Assembly (NCBI RefSeq): GCF_023973825.1
Contig: NC_090118.1
Span: 1,161,001-1,225,000 of the forward strand
Length of the DNA: 64,000 bases
Reading direction: 5' to 3'
Source of the DNA: Plasmodium brasilianum
Taxonomy: Eukaryota > Apicomplexa > Aconoidasida > Haemosporida > Plasmodiidae
The position numbers were made by a program, and so were the translations under genes. This document shows, one piece after another, positions 33,152 through 47,800 of the stretch (the stretch's first letter is position 1; each line of letters begins with the position of its first letter). Under the pieces are notes generated by a model, which was not told the DNA's origin, made no database searches, and saw only the letters and a list, made by a program, of their open reading frames with translations.

Positions 33152-36100
33152 ACTGGCAATGCAAGGTAGAGCAAAAATAAGGCAAAAAATATTAAGAAAT
33201 GGCAAAAAAAGGCAAAAAATAACAAAATAAAGGAAAAAAAATAACAAAAAAAAAAAAAAAAATGCAAAAAGAAATAAAAACTAACATATACAGGTACGTC
33301 CATATATTAACCAAACCTTTTGTAAATTACGTTATATATTTAGAGTTCATAACGAATACCTATTTTTCCTTTTTTATGCTTACTGTTATATATAGCTCTT
33401 GTGTAGCTGCTACACTTTTTTATGCTTGTTCTACTTTTACATATTTGGGTTTAATATACATTTGTATGACTGTACATATGCATATGTATATATATATATA
33501 TAACATTTCACATTTTTCAGAATATAACCATTTCTTCCTTTTAGATAAATCACAAAAATGGTAAGAAGTTGTTATTTTTTAATGTTTCTTACAAAAATAA
33601 AAATGTCCTTTTTTTTTCTTTTTTTCTTAAAAAATAAAATATATGCAGCAATATAATAACGCAAAACATTGAAAAGTTAATAATAAAACTTTTTTCTTTG
33701 AGGCAAAAATTATGTAATTTTTTCCCTATAAACATGCGTTGGCAATAATTTTTATTTTTGTTTAATAGCTGTTCCATGTTATAGGGCTAATCTATTCTAT
33801 TACAGTAAGTATTGGTAACGTTTTACTGTATATATATATAGCATAAATTTAAATAATATTATGCATTATATATGTGATAATCGTATATAATTGTTACTTG
33901 TAATGAATTTATATATAAATATATATATATATATATTATATATAACAGGTATTGTCAAGCTTGTATAGAAATATTTTATACAAACCACAGCTATTATATA
34001 TATGCTTTTTTTTTCGTGAAACAAAATCTAAGATTTTTTTAATGCCATCGTCATACGCATAAAATATTACATGTGCTAATGTTTAAATATTTAAGTATAT
34101 ATATTTGTATATATCTATTTGAATAAATTTTTTTTTTCTACATGTTTCAAAAAAGAAAAAATTAAAATCATGGGAAACTGAAAGAGAGCCTTAAAAATGT
34201 TAAAAAAAAAAAAATTAAAAAAAAAAAAAAAAAATTATCTAGTAATATAAATGAAAAAAAGGAGAGAAAATTAATCAAATAAAGTGATGTGCATTTTTTT
34301 TTTTTTTTTAATTTAAATGCATATTAACAATTTAAGGCAAAAAAACCGCATATAAATATTAAATGGAGGTAAAGTAATATTTTGGGGTACAAATATATAT
34401 GTAATATTATATATATTATAAACTATGCATTTATGTAATCAAAGAAAGGGCAACACTTAACCAAAAATAAAAATAAAAGGTAAAAAGCATAAAATGTGTT
34501 ATACAAAAAGGAAAAAATTTTAAATGTTAATTAAAAAAAAAGCAAAGGAAGAACAGAAAAATTAAGAAAGAAAAAGAGAGGAGGATTGGAATAAAATAAT
34601 AAAGAACTATTTTATATGCGTGAAAAAAAAAAAAAATTCTAATTTAGCAATTTTATTAAAATTAAAAAAAAAAAAAAAAAGGTTAAAAAGTGAATAAATG
34701 GCAACATTAATAAAACAAGGTTTATGTTATATAATATATATATAAAAAAAAAAAAAAATTTAAGAAGCCTATAATTAAATATTTTTCATCTGTTTCTATA
34801 GTGAAAAAAAAATAATTTTTACCCTAAGATACATTACAATTTTTTTTTTGCTTAATGTTTCACTTTAAAAAATAAAATGAATAAGAAAAAGTTGCAAGTT
34901 ATATTTATCTTTTTTTAAGAATTATAATTTTAACTAGTTCTTGAAAAAAGATTAATAAATTTGTATTTATATATATATAAACCCTAAAGGGGCTTAAATA
35001 TTTATATATTTTATATAGTATAAATTTAATATACATAATAACGTATATATTTATATAGTACTATACAGGATTACATAAAAGTATATATATAATATATATG
35101 TTATATATATATAATTAATGTACATCTTTTTCATAAATAAAATTTTGATAGCTAATTTCTTTTTGCCTTTCATATTTTATTTATATACATTAAACTTTTT
35201 TATGTACCTTAATATTATATTTTTTCCACGAATTAATTTTTTTACACAACATCCTCTCTTCTACATTTTTTTATTTATGCGTATATGTTAAAAATTATAT
35301 AAAATAAATTGCAAAAATGTTTCATTGTTTTTTATAATTTTTTTTATATTAAATATTCGTGAAAAATGATTATATAAATTTATAAATGAAATGAACGTAT
35401 ATGAGGCTTACATCATGTACTTTTATATTATATTTATTTATATATGTACTATTATATATGTATATATATGCTGTATATATTTTAATTTTATACACCATGT
35501 GTTACTGGTAAAATTTTTTAAAGTAACATGCTGTACCAAAGTTCACACCTTTTTTAAGTACCTAATTATAATCTTTATAAATTAATTCATTTAAGCACTT
35601 TTTTATTCTTGTACATATTTATTTCATATACATATATATATGTGTATATTAATAAATAAAAAAATAAAAAGTGTTGAATGCTATTTTTATAAAACAGAGA
35701 AATTAATATTCTTGTATATATATAGTAAGCTTTATAAACACCTGCATGTAATATAAACAATTTTGTACACACTTGTAAATTTTTAAAAGGAATTTTATAA
35801 AATACGTTTATGTTTGAACTGAACATACATATATGCGTAAATGTTTGTTCGTGTTTATATTAAATTAAAGAATTTTATTTCAATTTTTTAATTCGTAAAT
35901 TTAATTAAAAAGCGTTTTAAACACATACATATTTTCATGTTTATATATATATATATATTTATGTAAATACATATACTTTTACATATATACTTACACATAC
36001 GTATATAAATGTAAATTTGAACATTATGAAATAAAAAATTTACGTAACATTTGATATAATTATTATAAATTAATTTTGCTTTTAATATTTTCCATTTACT

Positions 36101-36725
36101 TGAATATGAATTTTATTTTTTAAGCAATTATCAAAATATATATCAAATAAACATATACTCTATACATATACATTTATTATTTTATGCTGTCATATTATTC
36201 TTTGAGCATCATATTTTTTTTATGAACGTCATTTTATATTCATTGTTGAATGTTGGTGTTCATGTTGTTCGTAGAGTTTTTCAAAAATTATATACATATA
36301 TGTACATGTATTATATATATATATATATATTTATATATATGAGTGATAAAACTGTAACTGTTTATATAAATTATATATTTCATTTCTGTATATATAAAAT
36401 TTGTTTTTTGAGAATATTGGGTTTTTATAAGTTTGTGTTTCTCTAATAATTAGTACTACCAGTGAATTTCTTTTTATGTAATTAAAAATTGTAAGTTTTA
36501 CAAGAAATTTGTGTTTAATAAGAAACTGTATAAGACTTCAAAGTGTGTTTAAATTTCAATTTTTTTTTTTTTTTTTTTTTTTGAAGCATGTAAAATATGA
36601 AGAAACATGAAAATATATTTATATATGATACATGTATTATTTTATTTATTTCGTATTCATTTATTTACATCCTTTTAAATGTAAATAAAATACGTTATTC
36701 TTTTATAAAGATACGTTTTTTACGT

Positions 36726-36764
<39 letters not shown>

Positions 36765-38830
36765 TTTATTAATTTTTTTATTTAATTATTTATAGCACTA
36801 TATATATTTATTTACACACCATTTCACACATACATTTTTATATGCTGTATACATCTATGTTTATTTACCCATACACATATAAGCGAAAACATATAAATAT
36901 AAAAGAAATGCAAATGCATACATATATATGTTCATAGAAGTGTATATGTTTTATGTAATTATTCGTTTTGTTTTGTATGAATTTTTTTTTCCACATTTAT
37001 ACTTTTGCTTTTTCCATTTCCTTTTTTATTCATCATTTCATATGTCCACTGTTTTATTTATATATATATATATTACTACGTTTCAGTTAATTTCATTTTA
37101 TTCATATATCTATTTATTTTTTTTTTTTTTTTGTAACAAAAGCATTGAAAATACATAGAACAATTTTTGACTACATACTTAATGAAAACGGACGTCTCTA
37201 CATAAGGACAGAATGCATAATGTACAATTTTTTTTAATTAAACTAAAACAATTTTGGCAATATATATATGTATATAGAGAGAGAAATATAAAATACTAAA
37301 CTAAAAAAGAAGGTTTTAATTTTTAAACATTTAAGTTTTTTTGTTAATTTTGTAAATTTTTGTTAATTAAAAAAAATTTTTTTTTTTTTTTTTTTTTCTT
37401 AACTTTTTAACTTGGTTACCTTCACTGTTACATGTATATAATTACACACATATATATAACATTGCACATATATATAGCTTTTTATTTTCACGTTTTTTGC
37501 TTATTTTATTTTTTATTCTTAACAAATCAGGAAAATATATTTCACCATCCATATATGTTTTCTTCGTTTTTGCTTCCTTTTTTTTTTTTTTTTTTTTTTT
37601 TTTAGCTAAAAATTTACATACACGATATATATATTTATATATTAGCTTTTTGAACGTGTTTGTATTTTTAAGCTTTCATACTTTTTTACACAAATTTATA
37701 TATACTGACAAATATTTTATGTATACAAACATACATCTTGCGTTTTATGAAAATTTTGTTTTTAAAAAAGATTATGTGATATATATATATATTATAATTA
37801 ACATAATACACTATATATAAGCGTTTATTGTTAAAAAAATAGTGAGTAAAAGATAGTTTATTTAGTTATATACAAATTCAAATTAACAACCACAATACAT
37901 TTTTGCCTGTTTGTTCAATTTCCGTATTAAATTGTATTAAATCATATATATTTGAATACGCCCTTAAGCTGCTTTACCACAATATTTACATATACATATG
38001 TATACTCATGTGCACACATATAATATATATGTATAATATATACATATATATAAACACGCTTTTTTCCATTCTTCACATGTTCTTTATAGTATTAATTCTT
38101 TAATAATATTTGTTGTGTCATTACCGATGTTTGTGTACTCTTGAATCCTCATTATTAATTGCATCAGGTTTATGTAAACATATTTTAAAAACTTTATTTT
38201 TGCATTTATTTATTAGAAAAAAATTATGAAACATTATGCTCTATTTATTTTATTTTATTATTATTTTCTTTTTTGAGATTTATATTTTACAAAGGTTTTA
38301 AATATTTTTTTTAACATACTGACGTTTTTTTCAATATATATATATAATAATTAATGTAGTTCTGTTTATTATTACTTCAATATTTACATTAAGTACATAG
38401 ACCTGTTACACGGGTTATACATAATATATATATTCATATGTATGGACGTATACATATATATGTATATATGCTAACGTATATGTGTACTTATTTTTGTGCC
38501 TACTTTTGTTTACAACTTAATTAGACTTATTCTGTTAATCTTATTTATTTCTTTTTAAAATGTCAAACTAGAAATATTAAAATGTTAAACAATAATTTCA
38601 AATATTGCATATTTTATTTTTGAAAAGATTTAACGTCGCATTTTTTTTTTTTTTTTTTATTTTAAATTAATTTTTCTCAATATATTGAGTATATTTTTTA
38701 ATGGATAAAAAATATATAATTTGGTTATTGTAATAAAGTGTAGAAGAAAAAAATATTGAAGTAATAACATGATATTATTAAAAATAAAAACATTATCAAT
38801 TAAAAAATAATTGATTCCCTTAAAAAAAAA
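33152..38830. other. 5.7-kb gene-free region upstream of ApiAP2 gene
   Basis: Extremely AT-rich, full of A/T homopolymers and (TA)n tracts, with only short low-complexity ORFs. It follows the YbeY-AcpS gene in the same direction, so it holds that gene's 3' UTR and the promoter and long 5' leader of the AP2 gene. Promoter elements cannot be placed by eye. GC-bearing words are spread through it, which argues against a compact centromere. Confidence 0.6.
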
Positions 38831-41800
38831 ATGACTAGTTGTAGTCTTAAATGCAGTATGTTACCTTGCGTACACATACAGAATACGAAAAATGAAATAA
38901 ATATAGAAAATTCAAAAGATCAAAATGCAATACAATTTTATAAAAGTGGAATAAATAATATTAACACAGAAGGGGCAAATAATGTGAGTACAAATGATAA
39001 TAACAACCATGTATATGCAAAATCATTTGATGAATTAAATATAAACATTGAAAATTGTGCTAATGTTGACAAGAACATGAGCACTAACATGTGCATAAAT
39101 ATGAACACCAATGTGAATTGTAATATGAACATGAATATAAATGTAGGTATAAACCCTAATATCAACATTAACACAAATGTAAACGGGTATTATGCACATG
39201 AGAACACAAGCGCGAATGCAAACGAGAATGCATACGCGATTACGAAATCAAACACAAGTAGGAGTCTGAACAGGAATATTAGCAAGAAAACTAATAGAAA
39301 CTCCAAATTATCAGATTTTATTTATGAAGATTTTAAAATGTCCTTTGAAAAGGATCGAAAAGACATATTGTTAAATACATTTAATTATCATTTTCATAAC
39401 AATTTTGGTGATATAAGGGAATCGGGAAAGAAAAGTGAAGATGAAGTGAGCAGTTATTATTATAAACGATTATCTCTTAATCTTATGAATTGTAATTATG
39501 AAACCGAGTATAAACACTACGATGATAATAATGTAACTGATGAAATACCAAATGTTATTAATTCAAAAAAGTGTAATTTCAATAATCCATTTTTTAGGAA
39601 TGATTCATGTGATAATATATTTTTGAAAAAAATAAAAATTACAACTATAAATAATAGGCGTACTAAAAAAAGTATTAAAAAATATAAAATTCCTTTTGAG
39701 CCAAATTTTTATAGTAGTCGATTTTTTTTCTCAGATAAAAATATAAATGACGATGATACGCATGTGAGTGATAATTGCTCTAAGTATTCCAATCCACTGT
39801 CAGTTAATTATAATAACATTAGTAGTAACGTCAGTAATAACTTTAGAAATAATGATGCTATAAATAATGCTAGTGATAGTAATACTAATAGTACTCCTAC
39901 TAATAATAATAATAGTAATAATAATAGTAATAATAATAGTAATAATAATATTAATAATAATAATAATAGTAATAATAATAGTAATAATAATATTAATAAT
40001 ATTATTAATAATAATAATAATAATAATAATAGTAATAATAATAATAGTAATAATAATAATAATAATAGTAATAATAATAATAATAGTAATAATAATAATA
40101 GTAATAATAATAATAGTAATAATAGTAATAGTAATAATAATAATAGTAATAATAATAATAGTAAGGTATATAAAGACCTCACGCAATATTCATACATTTT
40201 ACGGTTTGAGGGTCCTCCCCCGCATTTTTTAGTATTAATGTACAACAAAATAACCAAAAAAACAAATGTAGTAAAAAAGGTGCCTGTGAATAAGAACATT
40301 TCGTTCAATCTAGCAAAATTTATTGCAGAAAAATATGTACAAATTTTAGGGAAATATTTAAAAAAGAGAGAAAGGAAAATGGAAAAGTTAAGAGATGATA
40401 GCAACGACATTGGCTTATACAATGAGATTAATAATATCAGTAACAACGATAGTAACAACAACGATAGTAACAACAATGAGGGTAACAACAACGATAGTAA
40501 CAACAACGATAGTAACAACAATGAGGGTAACAACAACGATAGTAACAATGATGATAACCATGATAATATCGATAATAAAAAAAATACCGAATATAACGGA
40601 AGCATCCACCGCGGTAGTAACAGAGAAAATTATTGTACACTGAGTACCAAGAATTTTGATGAAGATGATAATAATAATAACCATAATAATGGCAGTGGAC
40701 GTAGTAGTAGTTATAATAATAATGACAATGATAATAGCGATAACAGCCTTTTTAGCAACAAAAATTGTAATAAAAATGGAAAGTTTGCATATAACGATGT
40801 CATTATTGATAAAAATAGTGGAAACAACAATGACAACATTAACAATAACAGTAACAGCAGTAACAACAGTAACCATGACAGAAGCGTTGGAAGCAACAAC
40901 GAAAGTAACAATAATAGCTTAGCATGCTCTGTTAATAAAAATGGGGAATTGTTTAATAATAATGAAAAGTGTAATAAGTCAGATTATGTTGACCACCTTT
41001 TAAATGTGGTCATGAGGAATTTGAGTTATGAAAATTGTAACTCAGAAACTACGTGTGAAGAAAATATGTATACATATGAATATTTAAATATAGATTTAGA
41101 TAATGTTGTTTTTAACACGAATGCTGAAAAATATATAAAATTTTTAAGTAACATAAAAATATATTTTATGCATAAGTTAGATGATATAAATTATATTCCT
41201 GATAATTTTAAAGACTCTGTAGAAAATAAATTAATTATTTTAATAAAAATAAAATATGGTGCGTGTGTGAAATCAAAAATTTTTATTTTCGAAAACGTAG
41301 AAAATATGCAAAGTGAGCATGATGGCATAGGTGATTCGTTTGTTAGGGGGCACAGTGAAAACACTGGTGGTCATGTTCAGGTTAATTATAATAATAGTAA
41401 TAGTAACAGTAACAATAACGGCAATAGTAACGTGAAGGATGATATAAAAGGAGAAAAATATAATACTTCTACAGATACTCCTAACAATGAATCGTTAAAC
41501 AGTGACATGTCTATGAATCTACCCTTAAATACTGTGAACTATAAAAGTAATGAAAAAAGTAATAATTTCGAAGATAACATTTCGAATGACACTCCAAGAA
41601 GCAATAAAAACGAAACGCAAAATACATACACATCAAAAGATGTTGTTAATAATTATAAGGAAAACAACAGTTGTACCAATAATTACAATAACTTTCTTGA
41701 CATGCCGAAACTTGAAAATAACGATTATAATGTTAGTTTTTATAATGCAGCGCTTAAGCAAGGAATGAAAGGAGAAAATGTATATGTAGAAGCAACAGGT

Positions 41801-44800
41801 GAGTATAATTTTTACAAAAGTGAAGAGGGTGCGAATAATAGTAGTAATAATATCAGTAACGATAATAGTAACAACAGTAGTAACAATAGTAGTAGAAACA
41901 ACACTAGCAATAGCAATAGCAGTAGCAACAGCAGCAGCAACAGAGGTTGCAATAGAAGTAGTAACAGAACTAGCAATAGAAGTAGCAATAGAAGCAGCTG
42001 TAGTAGTAGAAATAACACAAACAATGATACTTCCTTAATTGGAAAGGAAGGCTATAGTTCTGTATGGAAAGCGGAAGATAATGAGAAACAGTGCAATCTG
42101 TATAATGCAAATGCAGATGATGGTGACAATGATACAAATGCACAAAGGAAAAAAAAGATGTCTTTAGATTATAAAAGAAAAATAATAAATTTTATACGTA
42201 ATAGCGTTTATATAAATTCATATATATATGATTGTTTTGAAAATACATATATGAATAAGAAATTTTTTAAAAATGATGTAATTATAGTGAATGAAGCTTC
42301 TCCAGAAGACGAGATGTTAGATGATATTCCTGATTATATATATGAGTTAAATAAATTTGTATTTATAAAATTTACAAAATTTGAGAATTATATAAAGAAA
42401 AATCACAAGATAGCAGAAAGATTTATACAGTATTTACTACAAAGTAATATAAAATGTATAAACAATTATATGATAGGTATTAGATGGGTACCTGATCTTT
42501 TTGCATACGAATATTATGTGTGCAAAATTACAGAAGGGAAACCAAAATTAAAGGAAAGTAAAAATAATTTAAAATATAATTATTCATTAGCCTTAGAAAG
42601 AAATTCCAAGGAAAGTTGTTTAAAATATTTGGTTGATTATGAAAATAAAATAATTGATAATGTGTTATGTGTTTTACATGAATACTATCAAGCTAGTTTA
42701 TTTACAGAGAAATGTATTTACAATTTATTTAAATTAGTATTATTGCGTGTTAGTTTATATATTGGTGTTCAGAACACGAAAGTTATTACTCTAGATCTTG
42801 ATAAAGCAATGTATCGAATGAAAAAATTTTCAGAACCCATAAGCTTATGTGAAGATAATAACTATACATCATTAAATGAGAATAATAATGAATATACGTC
42901 TAGAGGTGAAAATAATATGCATGAGAATAATAATGTTGTTAATTGTGTTGACAACAATATGATTGAGGAGAAAAATGTGAACTTGTGGAACCCCATAAAT
43001 ATGACCGTTGCTACGGATGAGTATTACGCCAATGGTGGTGTTGGAGGAGGTTACACCAACGTGTACAACAACGTGCATGGTGGAATTTATAGTATTTATA
43101 ACAACCTGAACAATAATCTACAGAACAAATTGCACAATTTGCATAACATGCGCAATATGCAGAATAATGGGATGGAAGATAGTGGAGATTATGGAAAAAA
43201 CAAAAACGGAAATGTGCGCATAAACTATGTTGACATTAACGACAATGAAGGAAATAAAAGCAGCGATAATAATCAGGAGGATAATAATAAAACAAAGCAT
43301 GCTTCCGACAGTGATGTTAATAATACAGTTCAGACGCATGCTAATAAATACAACAATTTGTTCATAAAACACGAAAAATATGAAAGTGAAGAAAGGTATT
43401 TACAAAATAAGTTAAGGAATAAGAAAAAGGTAAGTTACAATTTGGATAATACATCCTTATCATTAAGAAATAAGCAAAAGAAAAATAAAAATTTTGGTAA
43501 TTCAAAAGGAGTAACAATGGTAGCAGCGGATGGAGAAGGCGATGATGTACCTATTTGCTTAAAGTATTATAGTTCATCTGCGGATAATAAGATAGTAGGT
43601 ATTAATATAAATAATCAAAAAAAAGAATATTATTCAAATGCTAGCGATTTTAGTGCCGCTTCTCATTTTACTACAAAACATAAGTATCACTTGCGTAGTA
43701 GTAACGCACAATCAGCGGAAAACTATTCTTCTGAAGAGTGTGTATCAAGAATTAATTTAAGAAGTAGAGATAAAGGGAGAAAACGAATGTTATATAAGTT
43801 GATGAACAAAAATGGGCTTATAGAACCGTATTGGTGGTTCTTTTACAACTTATATGAAAATGCAACAATACAAGATGGTTATTGTGGTGGTGGAGGTAGT
43901 AGCAGTAGCACTAGAAGTAAAGGAGGGTATTCTTTGAAAATGAATGGAACAGGAAGAAATAATGGATCGGCATCCAATAAAAAGGGTGGAAATAAGGTGG
44001 CGAAGTTATTTAATAATAACAACAATAACGGTAACATTAATATCAATATGAACAATAATATTATTAACAGTAATGATTACAATAACAGCAGTAATATTAA
44101 TAACAGTATTAACAATAATAGCAATGGTAATAATAACGGTAATCACTGTGGCGGAGGCAGTAGTAACGGTAAATCATATAAGGTTAATGAGGAGAAGGGC
44201 AATAATTCTTGTCTATATAACAAATTATTAGAAAAAAAATATAAAAATAATTTAATGAATCATTTTAGTCAAAAAAAGAATAAGATAAAAATTAAGTATA
44301 TTTCAATGGTACATGATATTATATATAAGAAATTTATTCTTTTAAATAATACTATTTTTCCAAGAAATATGCACGAGTCAGAAATTTTGTACACGTTGTT
44401 TCCTCATGAACCACATACCTTTATGTTTTTACACACCGATGATAATTTTCAATATCAAAATGAGACCTTTTTGAAACATGTGACATTTAGTGAGTACATA
44501 ATGCCGCGTTTTCACTTAGCGGATAATAGAAGGCAGAACTACCATTTGAGGTATTATTCAAGGGCAAACGATAATAGTAACATTACTAGTAATAATAATA
44601 ACTGTTATAATAACTATGATTACTACCAAGAGGGCGTTTTTCCAATTGATGACTACTACGAGTTGGAGAGTCATATTAACTCAATAGATAAAGATTTTTA
44701 CGTGGATCACTTGATTTTTGGCGGTGCTGGTATTAGCGATATTGGCAATATTGGTGCTGACGTCCTGCTGGACAGAAAGAATATGCTGCAAGAAAGTAGC

Positions 44801-47800
44801 AACCTAAAGTACTCTAGTATTCCTAATTATGAAAAAGTTAAAAAGGGTTTTAGAAGAAGAAAGGGTGGTGGTGGTGCTTATTATGTAGGCGAAATAGGAA
44901 GATATGAAAACGGGTACAGTAGTGAAAAATATAATATTTTAAGTTTAAATAATAGAGATGAAGGAGGTATGATTAGGAATATCACAACGTTTGGATACAA
45001 CCAATATAGTTATTTTGATAATAATTATGAAGTAGGTGTAAGAAATCATAATGATTATTACTTCAACCTGAATGTTGATGGAGGTGGTAGTGGTCTTGTG
45101 TTAGGAGGAAACAAGTTCTCAGATACATCTGGTACATCGACTTATCAAGTATTTGGTTTTGAAAAGGGAAGAAGGGGTTGTGGAGTAGGAGGAGATGAAA
45201 TAAAACATGGTAATATCAATATTATTAATAGTAGTACAACTACTACAACTAATAATAATAATAATAGTGAGTTTTTTGATTACATTTTAAATGCAAAGGA
45301 TAAGTTTCATAATATTGGAGAGAAAAGAAGTGTGTCGAATACCAATTTTGGAAGGGGAAGTAAATATTACGAAAATTATGGAGATGAGGAGGAGAAAAAA
45401 AATACTAGTGATAATGATATTACTTTGATTAAGAAGAGAAAAAATGGAAACAAAAGAGCAAAGAGTAATAATCTGTCGAATGTAAAAAATTACAATAATT
45501 TATATGGAAGCAACAGTAACAACAATACGAATAACAATAATAGTGGTAATAACAACAATGGTAGTAGTGGTGGAGGTGGTAAAGGAGATGGAAATAACAA
45601 TGACGATTCGTTAATACCTATGGGACCATTACCAACTGGTGTGTACTTCGATTCTGCTAGGAAATTATGGAGATGTCAATGGAAAGAAAACGGAAAGTTT
45701 AAAACGAAAGGATTTAGTTTAATACATTATAACACGTTAGAAGAAGCTAGAAAACAGTGTATTCTTTACAGATGTGATGTTGGAAATATACCAGTCAAAA
45801 GTGAATGGTTAAATCCAGTATATGTTAATTCGTCATACTTTTATAATAAGAAATATGCTAGTAGTGCGAACAATAATAGTAGTAGTAACACAAATTATAA
45901 TACGAGTACACCACATAAGGAGTTAAAAACGAGTTCTTTAAATTTAAGTAGATTAAAGGAAAAAACAAACAGTACAAGTGCGACAAAGGGTTTTATAGAT
46001 GAGTCAAGCAAAGATTCAAGTGATCAAAACTGCGACCGTAGCGGTAAAAACAATAGTAATAATAATGTTGGGGGTGGTAGCATTAATAATAACAACAGTA
46101 ATGGCAGTGGTGGTGGTAACTCTCAGGGGAACAGATACTCGACAAGAAACAACACGGCTTCAAACATAGTGAAGCATGAAAATAAAAGCAACGAAATAGA
46201 TATTTCTATATTGCAAGAGTTTGTTACGAAAAATAAGGAGAGTCAGAATATTGTAGAAAGCGAAATCAATAATATGAATAGTAACAGCAATCCATTTTTG
46301 TTTGATAGTCAAAAAATGAACAGTGATATCATGAAGGACATTTTCGATAGGGAAGGAGCAACATTACTATTAAGTGAAGAGAATGACGAATCGCATGAAC
46401 TGAAGAGAATCAAGCAAACTACAGAAAATCGTAACATCGGTACTGTTGATAATAATGATAATAATAATGATGGTTGTAGTGGAGATGGAAATGATGGAAT
46501 GTATGAGAAGGGAAACATTGGAGGAGGAGAGACAGGGGACTACTACTTAGATGGTGATATGGTAATATGTAATTTGAAAAATAATGAGGATAAGGTGGAC
46601 AAACCAGAAAATGTAGTTAAATTGGAAAGTATTAGAAGTAATTTTAACATTGAATATGAGAAGAGTCTAAATAATAATAATAATAATAGCAGGGATGAAA
46701 CAGGAGGTGGAGTTGCAGAAGTAGGTGGAGGAGTAGGATTAGGTGGTACAGTTATTAGGAGCTGCATGTACAGTTACGAGAAAGTGAGTAGTAATGACAA
46801 TACATGTGCAAACAACCATGTTAATGTACAGGGGGTAGAAATAGATCGACAAAAGCTCAACCATAACAACAGCTGCACTCATCAGGACCAGCACCAATAC
46901 CAGCTGCAACAGCAGCGCGTCTTGACACATATGTTGAATTACCCAGACGTGAAGCAAGAGCTATTATCAGAGGCACACATGAATGGTGTAAAGGTAGAAG
47001 CAGATATAAACAAAGGTGTAGCATTCGAAGGAGATGCTATTGCATTGGGCAATGAAAATGGTAAGAACTTTATTGAGGGATCCTATAACCTGGTTCAAAA
47101 TAGGGAGTCAAATGAAACATTTCCCTATATCGATAATTTTAGTAATTTGGCGCATTACAATAATAATAATAATAATAATAGGGAAAATAATAGTATAAAG
47201 TTTGATAGGATTAATGACCTTGATCTATTTACTAGAAATGAAATGAAAGGCGAAGTGAAAAGCGAAATGAAGGGAGAAAAACATAGAAACAGTATGCAGT
47301 TAGTAGAGGATGGTAACGTAACGGACATGGATGGAAGGAAAGAAAGAAGAGGAAGTATGTATTCAGAAGATGTAGAGGATTGTAATAGTAACGATAGATT
47401 ATTAAATGGCAACGTGAATAAAATTTCCTCACCATCCGTTTATATGCATTATGCAAATGGGAGCAGCAGAGATAATGATTTTCAAGCAAATTGTAATAAT
47501 AATTATAATAGTAGTAGTAGTAGTAATAATAATAGCAGTAATAGTAATAGTAATAGTAATGATAATAATTATAATAATAGCAGTAACATAGGTGGTGAGG
47601 GGGTAGATCATCATGTGCACGATGATTATATTGTGAATAATGACCAGGAAAACACAACTTCATGTAATAGAACCAATGATAATAGCATTTATAGCAAAAC
47701 ACATAGTAGTAAGGATGAAGATGCATTAACTAATAATTTCCCCGAGATATTTTACCAAGATATTCAGAATTTTTTAAACTTTGCAAAAGAGAAGGTATAT

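Noticed and set aside
33152..38830. Possible centromere
   Set aside because: Plasmodium centromeres are compact, almost pure A/T blocks with tandem imperfect repeats. This region carries GC-bearing words throughout and no dominant repeat block, and it fits a promoter and leader region.
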